From Aeromicrobium stalagmiti (GTDB lineage Bacteria > Actinomycetota > Actinomycetes > Propionibacteriales > Nocardioidaceae), in contig NZ_JABSTZ010000001.1 of NCBI RefSeq assembly GCF_013283745.1, positions 1,692,406 through 1,756,405 of the forward strand: DNA of 64,000 nucleotides, given 5' to 3'. Within the stretch, counting starts at the first letter, position 1; every line of letters starts with the position of its first letter. A model generated the notes under the pieces. That model was given only the letters and a program-made list of their open reading frames with translations. It was not told the origin of the DNA and searched no databases. The position numbers and the translations under genes are program-made. This document shows, in pieces, positions 58,313-64,000 of the stretch.

Positions 58313-58906
58313 ATGTCCAACCGGAGAATCCCCCGCTCCCGCAGAGCCCTCGGTGCCACCGGGCTGCTCGTCTCGGCCGTCGTCGTGGCCGTCGTCGGCT
58401 TCATCGTGGCGACCGTGCCCGTGCTGGTCGTCGCGACCGCCTATGCCGCCGTGACCGGCGTCGTCGCCGGTCGCCTGCTGTCCAACGAGATCGCCCAGGT
58501 CCGCCGCGACTGGGCCCGTGACCGTGCCGAGCTCGCCGACGACAACCGCAAGATCGCCGTGGTCCGCTCCCGTGAGCACATCGCGTTCGCCGACCAGATG
58601 GGTCAGCGGGTCAGCCTGCGGGACTCGCAGATCGCGACGCTGCGAGACGCCCTGGTCACCGCCGAGATCGAGCTCGCCCAGGCGCGCGAGCGGATGTCCG
58701 CCGAGCGGGCCCGCAGCCAGGCCCTCGCGTCCGACGTCCAGAGCGCCCAGTCCGACCTCGAGTCGTCCCGTGTCGACCTGCGCGCTGCCCAGGACGCTCT
58801 CGCTGCCAGCGAGGCGGCCGAGGTGCAGGTCCGGGCCGAGCTGCTCGCCTGGGAGGAAGCCGCGACCGAGGAGACCAAGCGTCTCCACGACCGCAAGCTC
58901 GCCTGA
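58313..58906 (+). CDS. Membrane-anchored coiled-coil protein
   Basis: A 197-residue protein. After a basic N-terminus (NRRIPRSRRAL) come two adjacent membrane helices (about residues 13-55) and then a continuous coiled coil to the C-terminus, rich in Arg, Glu, Ala and Gln with heptad spacing of Leu, Ile and Val. The layout suggests a membrane scaffold. The position between tag and the DUF3117 gene recalls mycobacterial Rv1209. ATG 58313 is preferred over an upstream GTG because a -10 box sits 6 nt before it. Function unknown. Confidence 0.78.
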   Translation: MSNRRIPRSRRALGATGLLVSAVVVAVVGFIVATVPVLVVATAYAAVTGVVAGRLLSNEIAQVRRDWARDRAELADDNRKIAVVRSREHIAFADQMGQRVSLRDSQIATLRDALVTAEIELAQARERMSAERARSQALASDVQSAQSDLESSRVDLRAAQDALAASEAAEVQVRAELLAWEEAATEETKRLHDRKLA

Positions 58907-58927
58907 GCGGGCTGCGTCGCCGGCGAC

Positions 58928-59734
58928 TCAGCGGCCGGTGAACTCCGGCTTCTCCTTGGCCAGGAAGGCCTTGACGGCCACGACGTGATCGGCCGACGCG
59001 CCGGTCAGCGCCATCTTCCGGCCCTCGTGCTCCAGTGACGAGGGCAGGTCGTGCGTCGCCGAGAAGGCGACAGCGCGCTTGATCGCCCCGTAGGCCAGGG
59101 TCGGCCCCTGGGCGAGCTCGAGCGCGAGGGCGGCCACGGCGTCGTCGAAGGCGTCGTCGTCGACCACCGACGTCGCGATGCCGATCTCGAGGGCCTCGTC
59201 GGCCGAGATGGTGCGGGGACGCATCAGCAGGTCCGTCGCGCGGGTGGGCCCGACCAGGCGCGGCAGCGTCCACGACGCCCCGGTGTCGCAGGAGAACGCG
59301 ATCGCGGCGAAGGCGGTGTTGAACCCCGCCGATCGCTTGACGATGCGGAAGTCCGCGGCGAACGTCATCGACGCGCCGGCGCCGGCGGCGATGCCGTTGA
59401 CCGCGGCGATGACCGGCTTGGGCATCGTGGCGATGGCCGTGGCGATGGGGTTGTAGTGGTCGTCGACCGTGCTGGAGCCGCCGTAGGGATCGTCGTCTGA
59501 CGTCATCCCGGTCACGTGCTCCTGCAGGTCCTGACCCACGCAGAACGCCCGTCCGGTGCCGGTCAGCACGACGCAGCGCACGGCGCTGTCGGCCGCCGCG
59601 GCGTGCAGCGCGTCGCGGAGCGCGACCTTCGTGGCGAGGGTCAGGCTGTTCATCGCGGCGGGACGATCGAGCGTCACCGTGGCGACTCCGTCGGCCACCT
59701 CGTAACGGATCGGAGGGGTCTCGGGAACGCTCAT
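58928..59734 (-). CDS. Enoyl-CoA hydratase/isomerase family protein
   Basis: A 268-residue crotonase-fold enzyme acting on acyl-CoA. The first oxyanion-hole region is GRAFCVGQDLQEH and the second is NGIAAGAGASMTFAADFR. The catalytic Glu pair of classical hydratases is not evident at the usual place (SCDTGASWTLPRLVG), where an Asp occupies the second acidic position. A PaaG-like isomerase or hydratase is therefore possible. ATG 59734 has AAGGAGA six bases upstream. Confidence 0.88.
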   Translation of the reverse strand: MSVPETPPIRYEVADGVATVTLDRPAAMNSLTLATKVALRDALHAAAADSAVRCVVLTGTGRAFCVGQDLQEHVTGMTSDDDPYGGSSTVDDHYNPIATAIATMPKPVIAAVNGIAAGAGASMTFAADFRIVKRSAGFNTAFAAIAFSCDTGASWTLPRLVGPTRATDLLMRPRTISADEALEIGIATSVVDDDAFDDAVAALALELAQGPTLAYGAIKRAVAFSATHDLPSSLEHEGRKMALTGASADHVVAVKAFLAKEKPEFTGR

Positions 59735-59780
59735 GGGTGTCTCCTTCGGGACTGCGGTCGAAGGCGGTCCGGGCATAGGC

Positions 59781-59786
59781 GATAAT
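59781..59786 (+). promoter_or_regulatory. Candidate -10 box for the DUF3117 gene
   Basis: GATAAT, 54 bases before ATG 59840. This gene has a clear ribosome-binding site, so an ordinary leader is expected. Confidence 0.35.
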
Positions 59787-59839
59787 GGTACGCACGCCTC
59801 GACCGAATGCGGTGGAGCGACCTGACGAGAGGGGAACTG

Positions 59840-60001
59840 ATGGCCGCCATGAAGCCACGGACCGGAGACGGCCCGATGGAGGTCACCAAGGAGGGTCGCT
59901 GCATCGTGATGCGGGTCCCTCTCGAGGGTGGCGGACGCCTGGTCGTCGAGCTGAACAACGAGGAAGCTGCCACACTCGGCGACGCGCTCAAAGCGGTCTG
60001 A
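59840..60001 (+). CDS. DUF3117 small conserved actinobacterial protein
   Basis: A 53-residue acidic-basic protein that begins MAAMKPRTGDGPMEVTKEGR and ends in a helix LNNEEAATLGDALKAV. The family is highly conserved in Actinomycetota; the M. tuberculosis member Rv1211 has been described as calmodulin-like. ATG 59840 follows GAGGGGAA with good spacing. The stop overlaps the next start by one base (TGATG), so the two are translated together. Confidence 0.9.
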   Translation: MAAMKPRTGDGPMEVTKEGRCIVMRVPLEGGGRLVVELNNEEAATLGDALKAV

Positions 60002-60360
60002 TGTACGGGTTGACGGTGCGTTGGTCGCTGACCGACGCCCCCAAGGGCACGCTCAAGGCCTTGCGGGCCTACGTCGAGGACGAGTCGTACGCCTCGTCCG
60101 CCGGCCTCGACGGGCTGCGCTTCAAGACGTGGCGCGCCCACAAGGGTGAGTGGTTCGAGGACAACTACGTGTTCGTGTCCGACGAGGCGCGCGCTGCGTT
60201 CCAGGACTCGTTCGAGCCGAAGGCCGCGAGCGCCGGGGCGTCGAGGGTCATCGGCTCAGCGCCGATCCTCATCGAGGCCTGCGAGATCATCGGCGTTGTC
60301 CGCGGCGCTGCCGGCTTCCGGTCGTCCAGCCACTTCGAGCACGGCAACAAGGACGACTGA
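60001..60360 (+). CDS. Small protein with ABM/YdhR-like ferredoxin fold
   Basis: A 119-residue protein starting MYGLTVRWSL. The alternation of strands and helices (LRFKTWRAHKGEWFEDNYVF, then DEARAAFQDSF) resembles dimeric alpha-beta barrel proteins of the YdhR/antibiotic-monooxygenase group. No catalytic residue can be named. It is translationally coupled to the DUF3117 gene by a one-base overlap. Confidence 0.65.
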   Translation: MYGLTVRWSLTDAPKGTLKALRAYVEDESYASSAGLDGLRFKTWRAHKGEWFEDNYVFVSDEARAAFQDSFEPKAASAGASRVIGSAPILIEACEIIGVVRGAAGFRSSSHFEHGNKDD

Positions 60361-60406
60361 CCGTCCACCGTCTCGCCCGCTCGCTCGCGAGAGCGTGGGG
60401 GTGGGA

Positions 60407-61063
60407 TCAGGGCAGGAGCTGGGCGACGAGCAGGCCGTCGCCGAGCGGCACGAGCATGCTGCGCAGACGGTCGTCGGCGGCCACCCGCTGGATGACCTCG
60501 CGGATCGCGGTCGTCTCGGGGTCGCGCTGCGCCGGATCGGCGACTCGGTCGTGCCACAGCGCGTTGTCGAACGCGATGAGGCCGCCGGGGCGGACGAGCC
60601 GCAAGGCCTGGTCGAGGTACTCGCCGTACTCGACCTTGTCGCCGTCGAGGAAGACCAGGTCGTAGCCGGCGTCGGTCAGCCGGGGCATGACGTCGAGGCC
60701 CGAACCGGCGATGAGCCGAAAGCGCTGCGGGGCGAACCCGGCCTCGGTGAACGTCTCGCGCGCGAGACGCTGGTGCTCGGCCTCGAGGTCGACCGACGTC
60801 AGGACGCCGTCGGGCTGCATGCCGCGCAGCAGCCACAGCCCCGAGACACCCGTGCCGGTGCCGATCTCGGCCACGGCCTTGGCCTGCACGGCAGACGCCA
60901 GGAACGACAGGACAGCGCCGCTGCCGGCGCCGACAGGGACGACTCCGACCTCGTCGGCACGGCGTCTGGCCGCGACGAGGTGATCGTCCTCGCTCAGGTG
61001 GTCCTCGGCGAACGCCAGGCTTGCTGCGGTGGTGATGGTCGGCTCCTCGGTCGGTGGTGGCAC
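60407..61063 (-). CDS. Class I SAM-dependent O-methyltransferase
   Basis: A 218-residue methyltransferase of the catechol/caffeoyl-CoA O-methyltransferase group, like mycobacterial Rv1220c. The SAM-binding motif is [11 protein letters not shown], the acidic ribose contact is in VDLEAEH, and the metal-binding region is FLDGDKVEY and FDNALW. The GTG at 61063 is the only canonical start before the fold. A TAGGCT box sits just one base before it, so the true transcript start and N-terminus are uncertain. It diverges from sigE. Confidence 0.88.
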   Translation of the reverse strand: MPPPTEEPTITTAASLAFAEDHLSEDDHLVAARRRADEVGVVPVGAGSGAVLSFLASAVQAKAVAEIGTGTGVSGLWLLRGMQPDGVLTSVDLEAEHQRLARETFTEAGFAPQRFRLIAGSGLDVMPRLTDAGYDLVFLDGDKVEYGEYLDQALRLVRPGGLIAFDNALWHDRVADPAQRDPETTAIREVIQRVAADDRLRSMLVPLGDGLLVAQLLP

Positions 61064-61126
61064 CAGCCTATCGGCGCACGTCCTCCGATCCCGGGAGGCT
61101 GCGACCAGCAGTTCATCTGAATCGGA

Positions 61127-61153
61127 GGGAACAGTCAGGTGGTTCTGTGCGTT
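61127..61153 (+). promoter_or_regulatory. ECF-type promoter upstream of sigE
   Basis: GGGAAC (61127-61132), a 17-nt spacer and CGTT (61150-61153) match the SigE-class promoter GGAAC-N16-17-CGTT. The transcript would start near 61160, 23 nt before ATG 61183. This implies positive autoregulation. Confidence 0.7.
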
Positions 61154-61182
61154 CTCTCAGGTACAGGGACAACGATCTACTC

Positions 61183-61764
61183 ATGAAGGTAGAAGACGTG
61201 GCAACCACGACGATCGACCAGGCACTCCCGGACTGGGAGGGCATCGTCGCGGAGCACTCCGCCCGTGTCTACCGCCTGGCCTACCGTCTGACCGGCAACC
61301 GTCAGGACGCCGAGGACCTCACGCAGGACGTGTTCATCCGCGTCTTCCGCTCGCTCGACAGCTACGAGCCGGGCAACTTCCCGGGCTGGCTCCACCGCAT
61401 CACGACCAACCTGTTCCTCGATCGCGTGCGCCGCAAGTCCCGCCTGCGCATGGACGGCTTCGGCGAGGGCGCCGAGGACCGGCTGCTCAGCGCGGAGGTC
61501 CTGCCGGAGTCGGCCGTCCACGACGCCAACTTCGACCCCGACATCGAGGCTGCGCTCGCGTCGCTCTCCGACGAGTTCCGCGTCGCGGTCGTCCTGTGCG
61601 ACATCGAAGGTCTGTCGTACGAGGAGATCGCGGGCGTGCTGGGCGTCAAGCTCGGCACGGTCCGCTCGCGCATCCACCGTGGCCGCACGCAGCTGCGTGA
61701 GGCCTTGGCGCACCGCGCCCCGCGGCAGGGTCGCACCCGATTCGTGGGACCGATCGGGATCTGA
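61183..61764 (+). CDS. sigE: ECF RNA polymerase sigma factor, SigE-like
   Basis: A 193-residue ECF sigma factor. Region 2 ([28 protein letters not shown], in two parts) binds the -10 and core polymerase. Region 4 ([25 protein letters not shown], in two parts) binds the -35. ATG 61183 is used; GTG 61198 with AAGG eight bases upstream is an equally good alternative and would shorten it by five residues. The stop overlaps the anti-sigma start (TGATG). The promoter fits its own class, so it probably amplifies an envelope-stress response. Confidence 0.92.
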   Translation: MKVEDVATTTIDQALPDWEGIVAEHSARVYRLAYRLTGNRQDAEDLTQDVFIRVFRSLDSYEPGNFPGWLHRITTNLFLDRVRRKSRLRMDGFGEGAEDRLLSAEVLPESAVHDANFDPDIEAALASLSDEFRVAVVLCDIEGLSYEEIAGVLGVKLGTVRSRIHRGRTQLREALAHRAPRQGRTRFVGPIGI

Positions 61765-62603
61765 TGGCTCATCTGGGTGCAGACGTCGCAGCATTCGTGG
61801 ACGGACAGCTGTCCGACTCCGCGATGCAGGAGGCGTCCACCCACCTCGTCACGTGTGACGAGTGCGAGAAGGCCGTACGGCAGCAGCGCCTGCTGAAGTC
61901 GCGCATGTCGACCGTGCGGGCTCCTGAGCCGCCGGCCGCGCTGCTGGCGTCGCTGGCCGAGATGGCATCGACTCCGCCGCCGCGCGAGCGCTGGTGGGTG
62001 CGACTGACCCGGGCGGTGCCGTTCCGCGCCGGCGTCGTGATCGCCGGGGCGTCGGTCGCGGTCGTGGCGACCGCCTATGCCATCGGCGGTGTCGACCGCG
62101 TCGGCGACGAGGTCGCCCCGCCCTACAACCGCTATGCCGCCGACTTCACCGGTGGATCGACCGTCCAGACGGGCAACGTCATCACCGAGGCGACGATGGC
62201 CGAGCTCGACAGCTCGGGCTGGCCCTGCCACGAGACCCTCGCGGGCGACCTGCACCGGGTCTCCGGGTCCTACACCGAGAGCGGCGAGGTCGTGGCGCTG
62301 ACCTACACCGACGGTCGCGCACGCCTCAACCTGTTCGAGCAGAACGGCGCCCTCGACCGCGCCGGGCTCGAGGGCTTCACCCGCACCACGCTGGGTGGCT
62401 CGGACGTCTGGGTGAGGGACGGCCAGCCGCTCGTCGTCACCTGGGACGGTGACGGCACGGTCTACACGATCGTCACCGACGCCGAGCGCGAACGTGTCGC
62501 ACTGGCCGTCGAGGACCTTCCGCGGATGACCAGCGACGCCGGACCGGTCGACCGGGTCGGCGACGGACTCACCCGGATGTCGACCTGGCTGGGCGCGGCC
62601 TGA
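61764..62603 (+). CDS. rseA: Membrane anti-sigma factor with zinc-binding ZAS domain
   Basis: A 279-residue anti-sigma factor. The N-terminal ZAS motif is complete: His27-x3-Cys31-x2-Cys34 (HLVTCDEC). One membrane helix follows at about residues 90-112, and the C-terminal part outside the membrane is a beta-rich sensor of about 165 residues without recognised motif. It is coupled to sigE by a one-base overlap. Unlike the short mycobacterial RseA it has a large external domain. Its last 35 bases overlap the convergent HTTM-like gene. Confidence 0.88.
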   Translation: MAHLGADVAAFVDGQLSDSAMQEASTHLVTCDECEKAVRQQRLLKSRMSTVRAPEPPAALLASLAEMASTPPPRERWWVRLTRAVPFRAGVVIAGASVAVVATAYAIGGVDRVGDEVAPPYNRYAADFTGGSTVQTGNVITEATMAELDSSGWPCHETLAGDLHRVSGSYTESGEVVALTYTDGRARLNLFEQNGALDRAGLEGFTRTTLGGSDVWVRDGQPLVVTWDGDGTVYTIVTDAERERVALAVEDLPRMTSDAGPVDRVGDGLTRMSTWLGAA

Positions 62604-63609
62604 GGCACAGCACGGTGGCCACGGCTCCGGCCCCGAGCACGAACGCCGCCTTGAGGTAGAGCTCGGTCGCGGGTGCGTGCAGGTGCACCTGGTTGACGCC
62701 CAGGGCGATCGCCGCCGCACCCACCCCGACGGCCGTCAGGTCCGCCGGGCTCGGAGACCGCAGCGGACGCTCCGGCCACCAGCGTGACCACCGGACGAAC
62801 GCGCCATAGGCGACCACGTTGGCGGCGCACGCGATGCTCAGCACCAGCAGGACGCCGACGTGGAACGCCACGAGGACGGGCAGGGCCCGGACGAACCAGG
62901 TCCATCGCACGACCGCGACGAGCAGCAGCAGCTCCAGGGCGACGGTGAACCAGTCGAGCAGCTCCCACAGGGGCCGGCTGTCGAGGTGGCTCACCAGCGG
63001 CGCCAGGAAGCGGTCGTTGCCCTGCACGACGAACGAGCTGACGAAGTGGGACCGGGTCGACTGGGAGTCGAGGTCGAGCCAGCCCGCCCGCAGCTTGGCC
63101 AGGCCCGCGGTCGCGAACGCCACGGCGATGCACAGGGCGAGCAGCCGCAGGGGCCACTGGGGCACGGGACGGTCGTCGTCCGGTCGCCGGCGGGCGTCGA
63201 CCGACAACCGTCGACCCCATCCGGCCCAGCACAGCACCAACGGCACGACCGCGAGCAGGATGTAGTGGTAGATCGGGCCGTAGCCGTTGCCGAGCCCGTC
63301 GGCCACGACGAAGAGCAGGGCGGCGGCGATCGACGACACCGTGGTGAACACCCCGAGCAGGACGAGCACGAGGGCGAGCACCTGGATGACGGTGATGCCC
63401 GCGACGACCGCCGGCGGCGGGGGTGAGTCGAGCAGCCGGAACGGGCCCGGAGGCGGCTTCCACAAGAAGTCGGGCAGCCCCGACATCGCCTCGGGGCGCG
63501 GGAGCAGCAGGAGCGACGAGAGCGCGAACAGGATGCGGAAGATGCCCAGGTCGAGCGCCGTGAAGGGGCCGCGGTCGACCCAGGCGTCGAAACTCGTCGC
63601 GGCGCTCAC
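62569..63609 (-). CDS. HTTM-domain (vitamin K-dependent gamma-carboxylase-like) membrane protein
   Basis: A 346-residue protein with about eight to ten hydrophobic helices. It resembles HTTM-family proteins: an N-terminal LDLGIFRILFAL helix, GLGNGYGPIYHYILLAVVPLVL, and AVAFATAGLAKLRAGWLD before the later helices. HTTM proteins are related to the membrane part of gamma-glutamyl carboxylase, but the bacterial function is mostly unknown. The GTG start overlaps the stop of the partner gene (GTGA), so the two are produced together. Its 3' end overlaps rseA by 35 bp. Confidence 0.8.
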   Translation of the reverse strand: MSAATSFDAWVDRGPFTALDLGIFRILFALSSLLLLPRPEAMSGLPDFLWKPPPGPFRLLDSPPPPAVVAGITVIQVLALVLVLLGVFTTVSSIAAALLFVVADGLGNGYGPIYHYILLAVVPLVLCWAGWGRRLSVDARRRPDDDRPVPQWPLRLLALCIAVAFATAGLAKLRAGWLDLDSQSTRSHFVSSFVVQGNDRFLAPLVSHLDSRPLWELLDWFTVALELLLLVAVVRWTWFVRALPVLVAFHVGVLLVLSIACAANVVAYGAFVRWSRWWPERPLRSPSPADLTAVGVGAAAIALGVNQVHLHAPATELYLKAAFVLGAGAVATVLCLRPRPARSTSG

Positions 63610-64000
63610 GGCGCGAGCCTGACGCTGTAGGCCTGCACGACCACGCCGCGCTCGGCCCCGTCGCGCTCGCGCGGACCGCGCGTCGTGGAGTACCACGTCA
63701 CCCGCAGGCGGACGGGGGAGTCGATGCCCAGCTCGGCCGCCCGCTCGCGGACGTACGCCACGGCTTCGGGCGTCCGCATCCGCCGAGGGTCGCGGAGCGC
63801 CGAGCGCGTGGCGCTGAGGAGATAGCCGCGCTCGAGCTCGGGCACGTCGAGCAGATCGGTCACCGCGATGCGGTGCCGCTCACCGGCCGCGTCACGCACC
63901 ATGACGACCGCCTCGTCGCGACCGAACAGGTCGCCGCGCATCGTGCTGCCGTCGAAGGCTGGCTGGTAGAGCCCCGGATAGGGCTCGCCGACGCTCTCGC
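63606..64000 (-). CDS. Partner protein of the HTTM-like membrane protein, 5' end cut by window
   Basis: The frame is open to the end of the window, so at least 130 residues are visible and the start is beyond base 64000. The visible part is soluble-looking, with YLLSATRSALRDPRRM, a RERAAELG helix and VRLRVTWYSTTRGPRERD near the C-terminus. An internal Met at 63941 is probably not the start, because the protein-like sequence ESVGEPYPGLYQPAFDGS precedes it in frame. It is coupled to the HTTM-like gene by a 4-bp overlap. Many HTTM genes have such a partner; its function is unknown. Confidence 0.7.
   Translation of the reverse strand, partial: ESVGEPYPGLYQPAFDGSTMRGDLFGRDEAVVMVRDAAGERHRIAVTDLLDVPELERGYLLSATRSALRDPRRMRTPEAVAYVRERAAELGIDSPVRLRVTWYSTTRGPRERDGAERGVVVQAYSVRLAP

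Noticed and set aside
58903..58931. GTCGCCGGCGAC palindrome with CTGAG/CTCAG flanks between the coiled-coil and enoyl-CoA hydratase genes
   Set aside because: It could be a bidirectional terminator, but the outer stem is only 5 bp and the core is common in GC-rich sequence.
60378..60395. CGCTC-N8-GAGCG hairpin between convergent genes near 60.4 kb
   Set aside because: Stem too short to support as a terminator.
61030..61063. Non-canonical ATC start for the O-methyltransferase after GAGGAG
   Set aside because: The spacing is good, but an ATC start is too rare to claim without N-terminal data; the GTG at 61063 is kept.

Overview
The window is dense, very GC-rich DNA with strong G/C bias at third codon positions, many GTG starts and 1-4 bp gene overlaps. 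This points to an Actinomycetota chromosome. From memory, three blocks follow Mycobacterium tuberculosis gene order: cdd/deoA/add/deoD/pmmB/lpdA (around Rv3303-Rv3315), accA3/accE5/accD5/fadE25/maf/birA/PH-domain/purK/purE (around Rv3274-Rv3285), and dapE/LOG/coiled-coil/tagA/DUF3117/O-methyltransferase/sigE/rseA (around Rv1202-Rv1222). The secreted proteins and DUF222-HNH gene would suit a Nocardioidaceae member (Aeromicrobium or Nocardioides type). That placement is inference. I see no rRNA, tRNA, CRISPR array, prophage or insertion sequence.

Layout. 1-7.8 kb: a (+) operon with a nucleoside ABC importer, cytidine deaminase, a cytochrome P450, thymidine phosphorylase, a MaoC-type hydratase and adenosine deaminase. 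7.9-11.7 kb: lon (-) behind an HspR-type HAIR operator, then divergent uridine kinase and deoC. 11.9-18.5 kb: two large secreted enzymes, a 5'-nucleotidase and an ExeM/NucH nuclease with LTD domain, sharing a C-terminal module. 18.5-23.8 kb: AraC regulator and DUF1772 protein, phosphohexomutase, uronate-dehydrogenase-like SDR, purine nucleoside phosphorylase and a divergent TetR regulator. Together the first 23 kb reads as a nucleic-acid and nucleoside scavenging region: secreted nuclease, secreted nucleotidase, importer, deaminases, phosphorylases, pentose-phosphate mutase and aldolase.

23.8-32.3 kb: a heme-iron locus. HmuTUV, three exported HtaA-type or heme-locus proteins (-) and heme oxygenase (+) diverge from a control region with two adjacent DtxR/IdeR-like iron boxes and a 36-bp dyad. 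32.4-35.1 kb: a DUF222/HNH protein and LpdA. 35.2-40.3 kb: two tandem paralogous peptidoglycan amidases, one fused to SpoIID and one carrying LGFP repeats, then a small membrane protein. 40.3-51.4 kb: acyl-CoA carboxylase subunits, a TetR regulator, acyl-CoA dehydrogenase, maf, birA, PH-domain protein, adenylate cyclase, purK and purE. 51.4-64 kb: PPOX flavoprotein, a kinase of the streptomycin/hydroxyurea family, VOC protein, dapE, LOG-family protein, 8-oxoguanine deaminase, tag, coiled-coil protein, enoyl-CoA hydratase, DUF3117 protein, O-methyltransferase, an ECF sigma factor with its anti-sigma factor, and an HTTM-like membrane protein with a partner cut by the window end.

A recurring feature is a hexamer of form NANNNT exactly 6-7 nt before the start codon of about 25 genes, which suggests widespread leaderless transcripts. 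No intergenic stretch exceeds 300 bases. The longest are 11699-11903, 31500-31676, 35099-35252 and 10247-10386, and each carries regulatory candidates described below.
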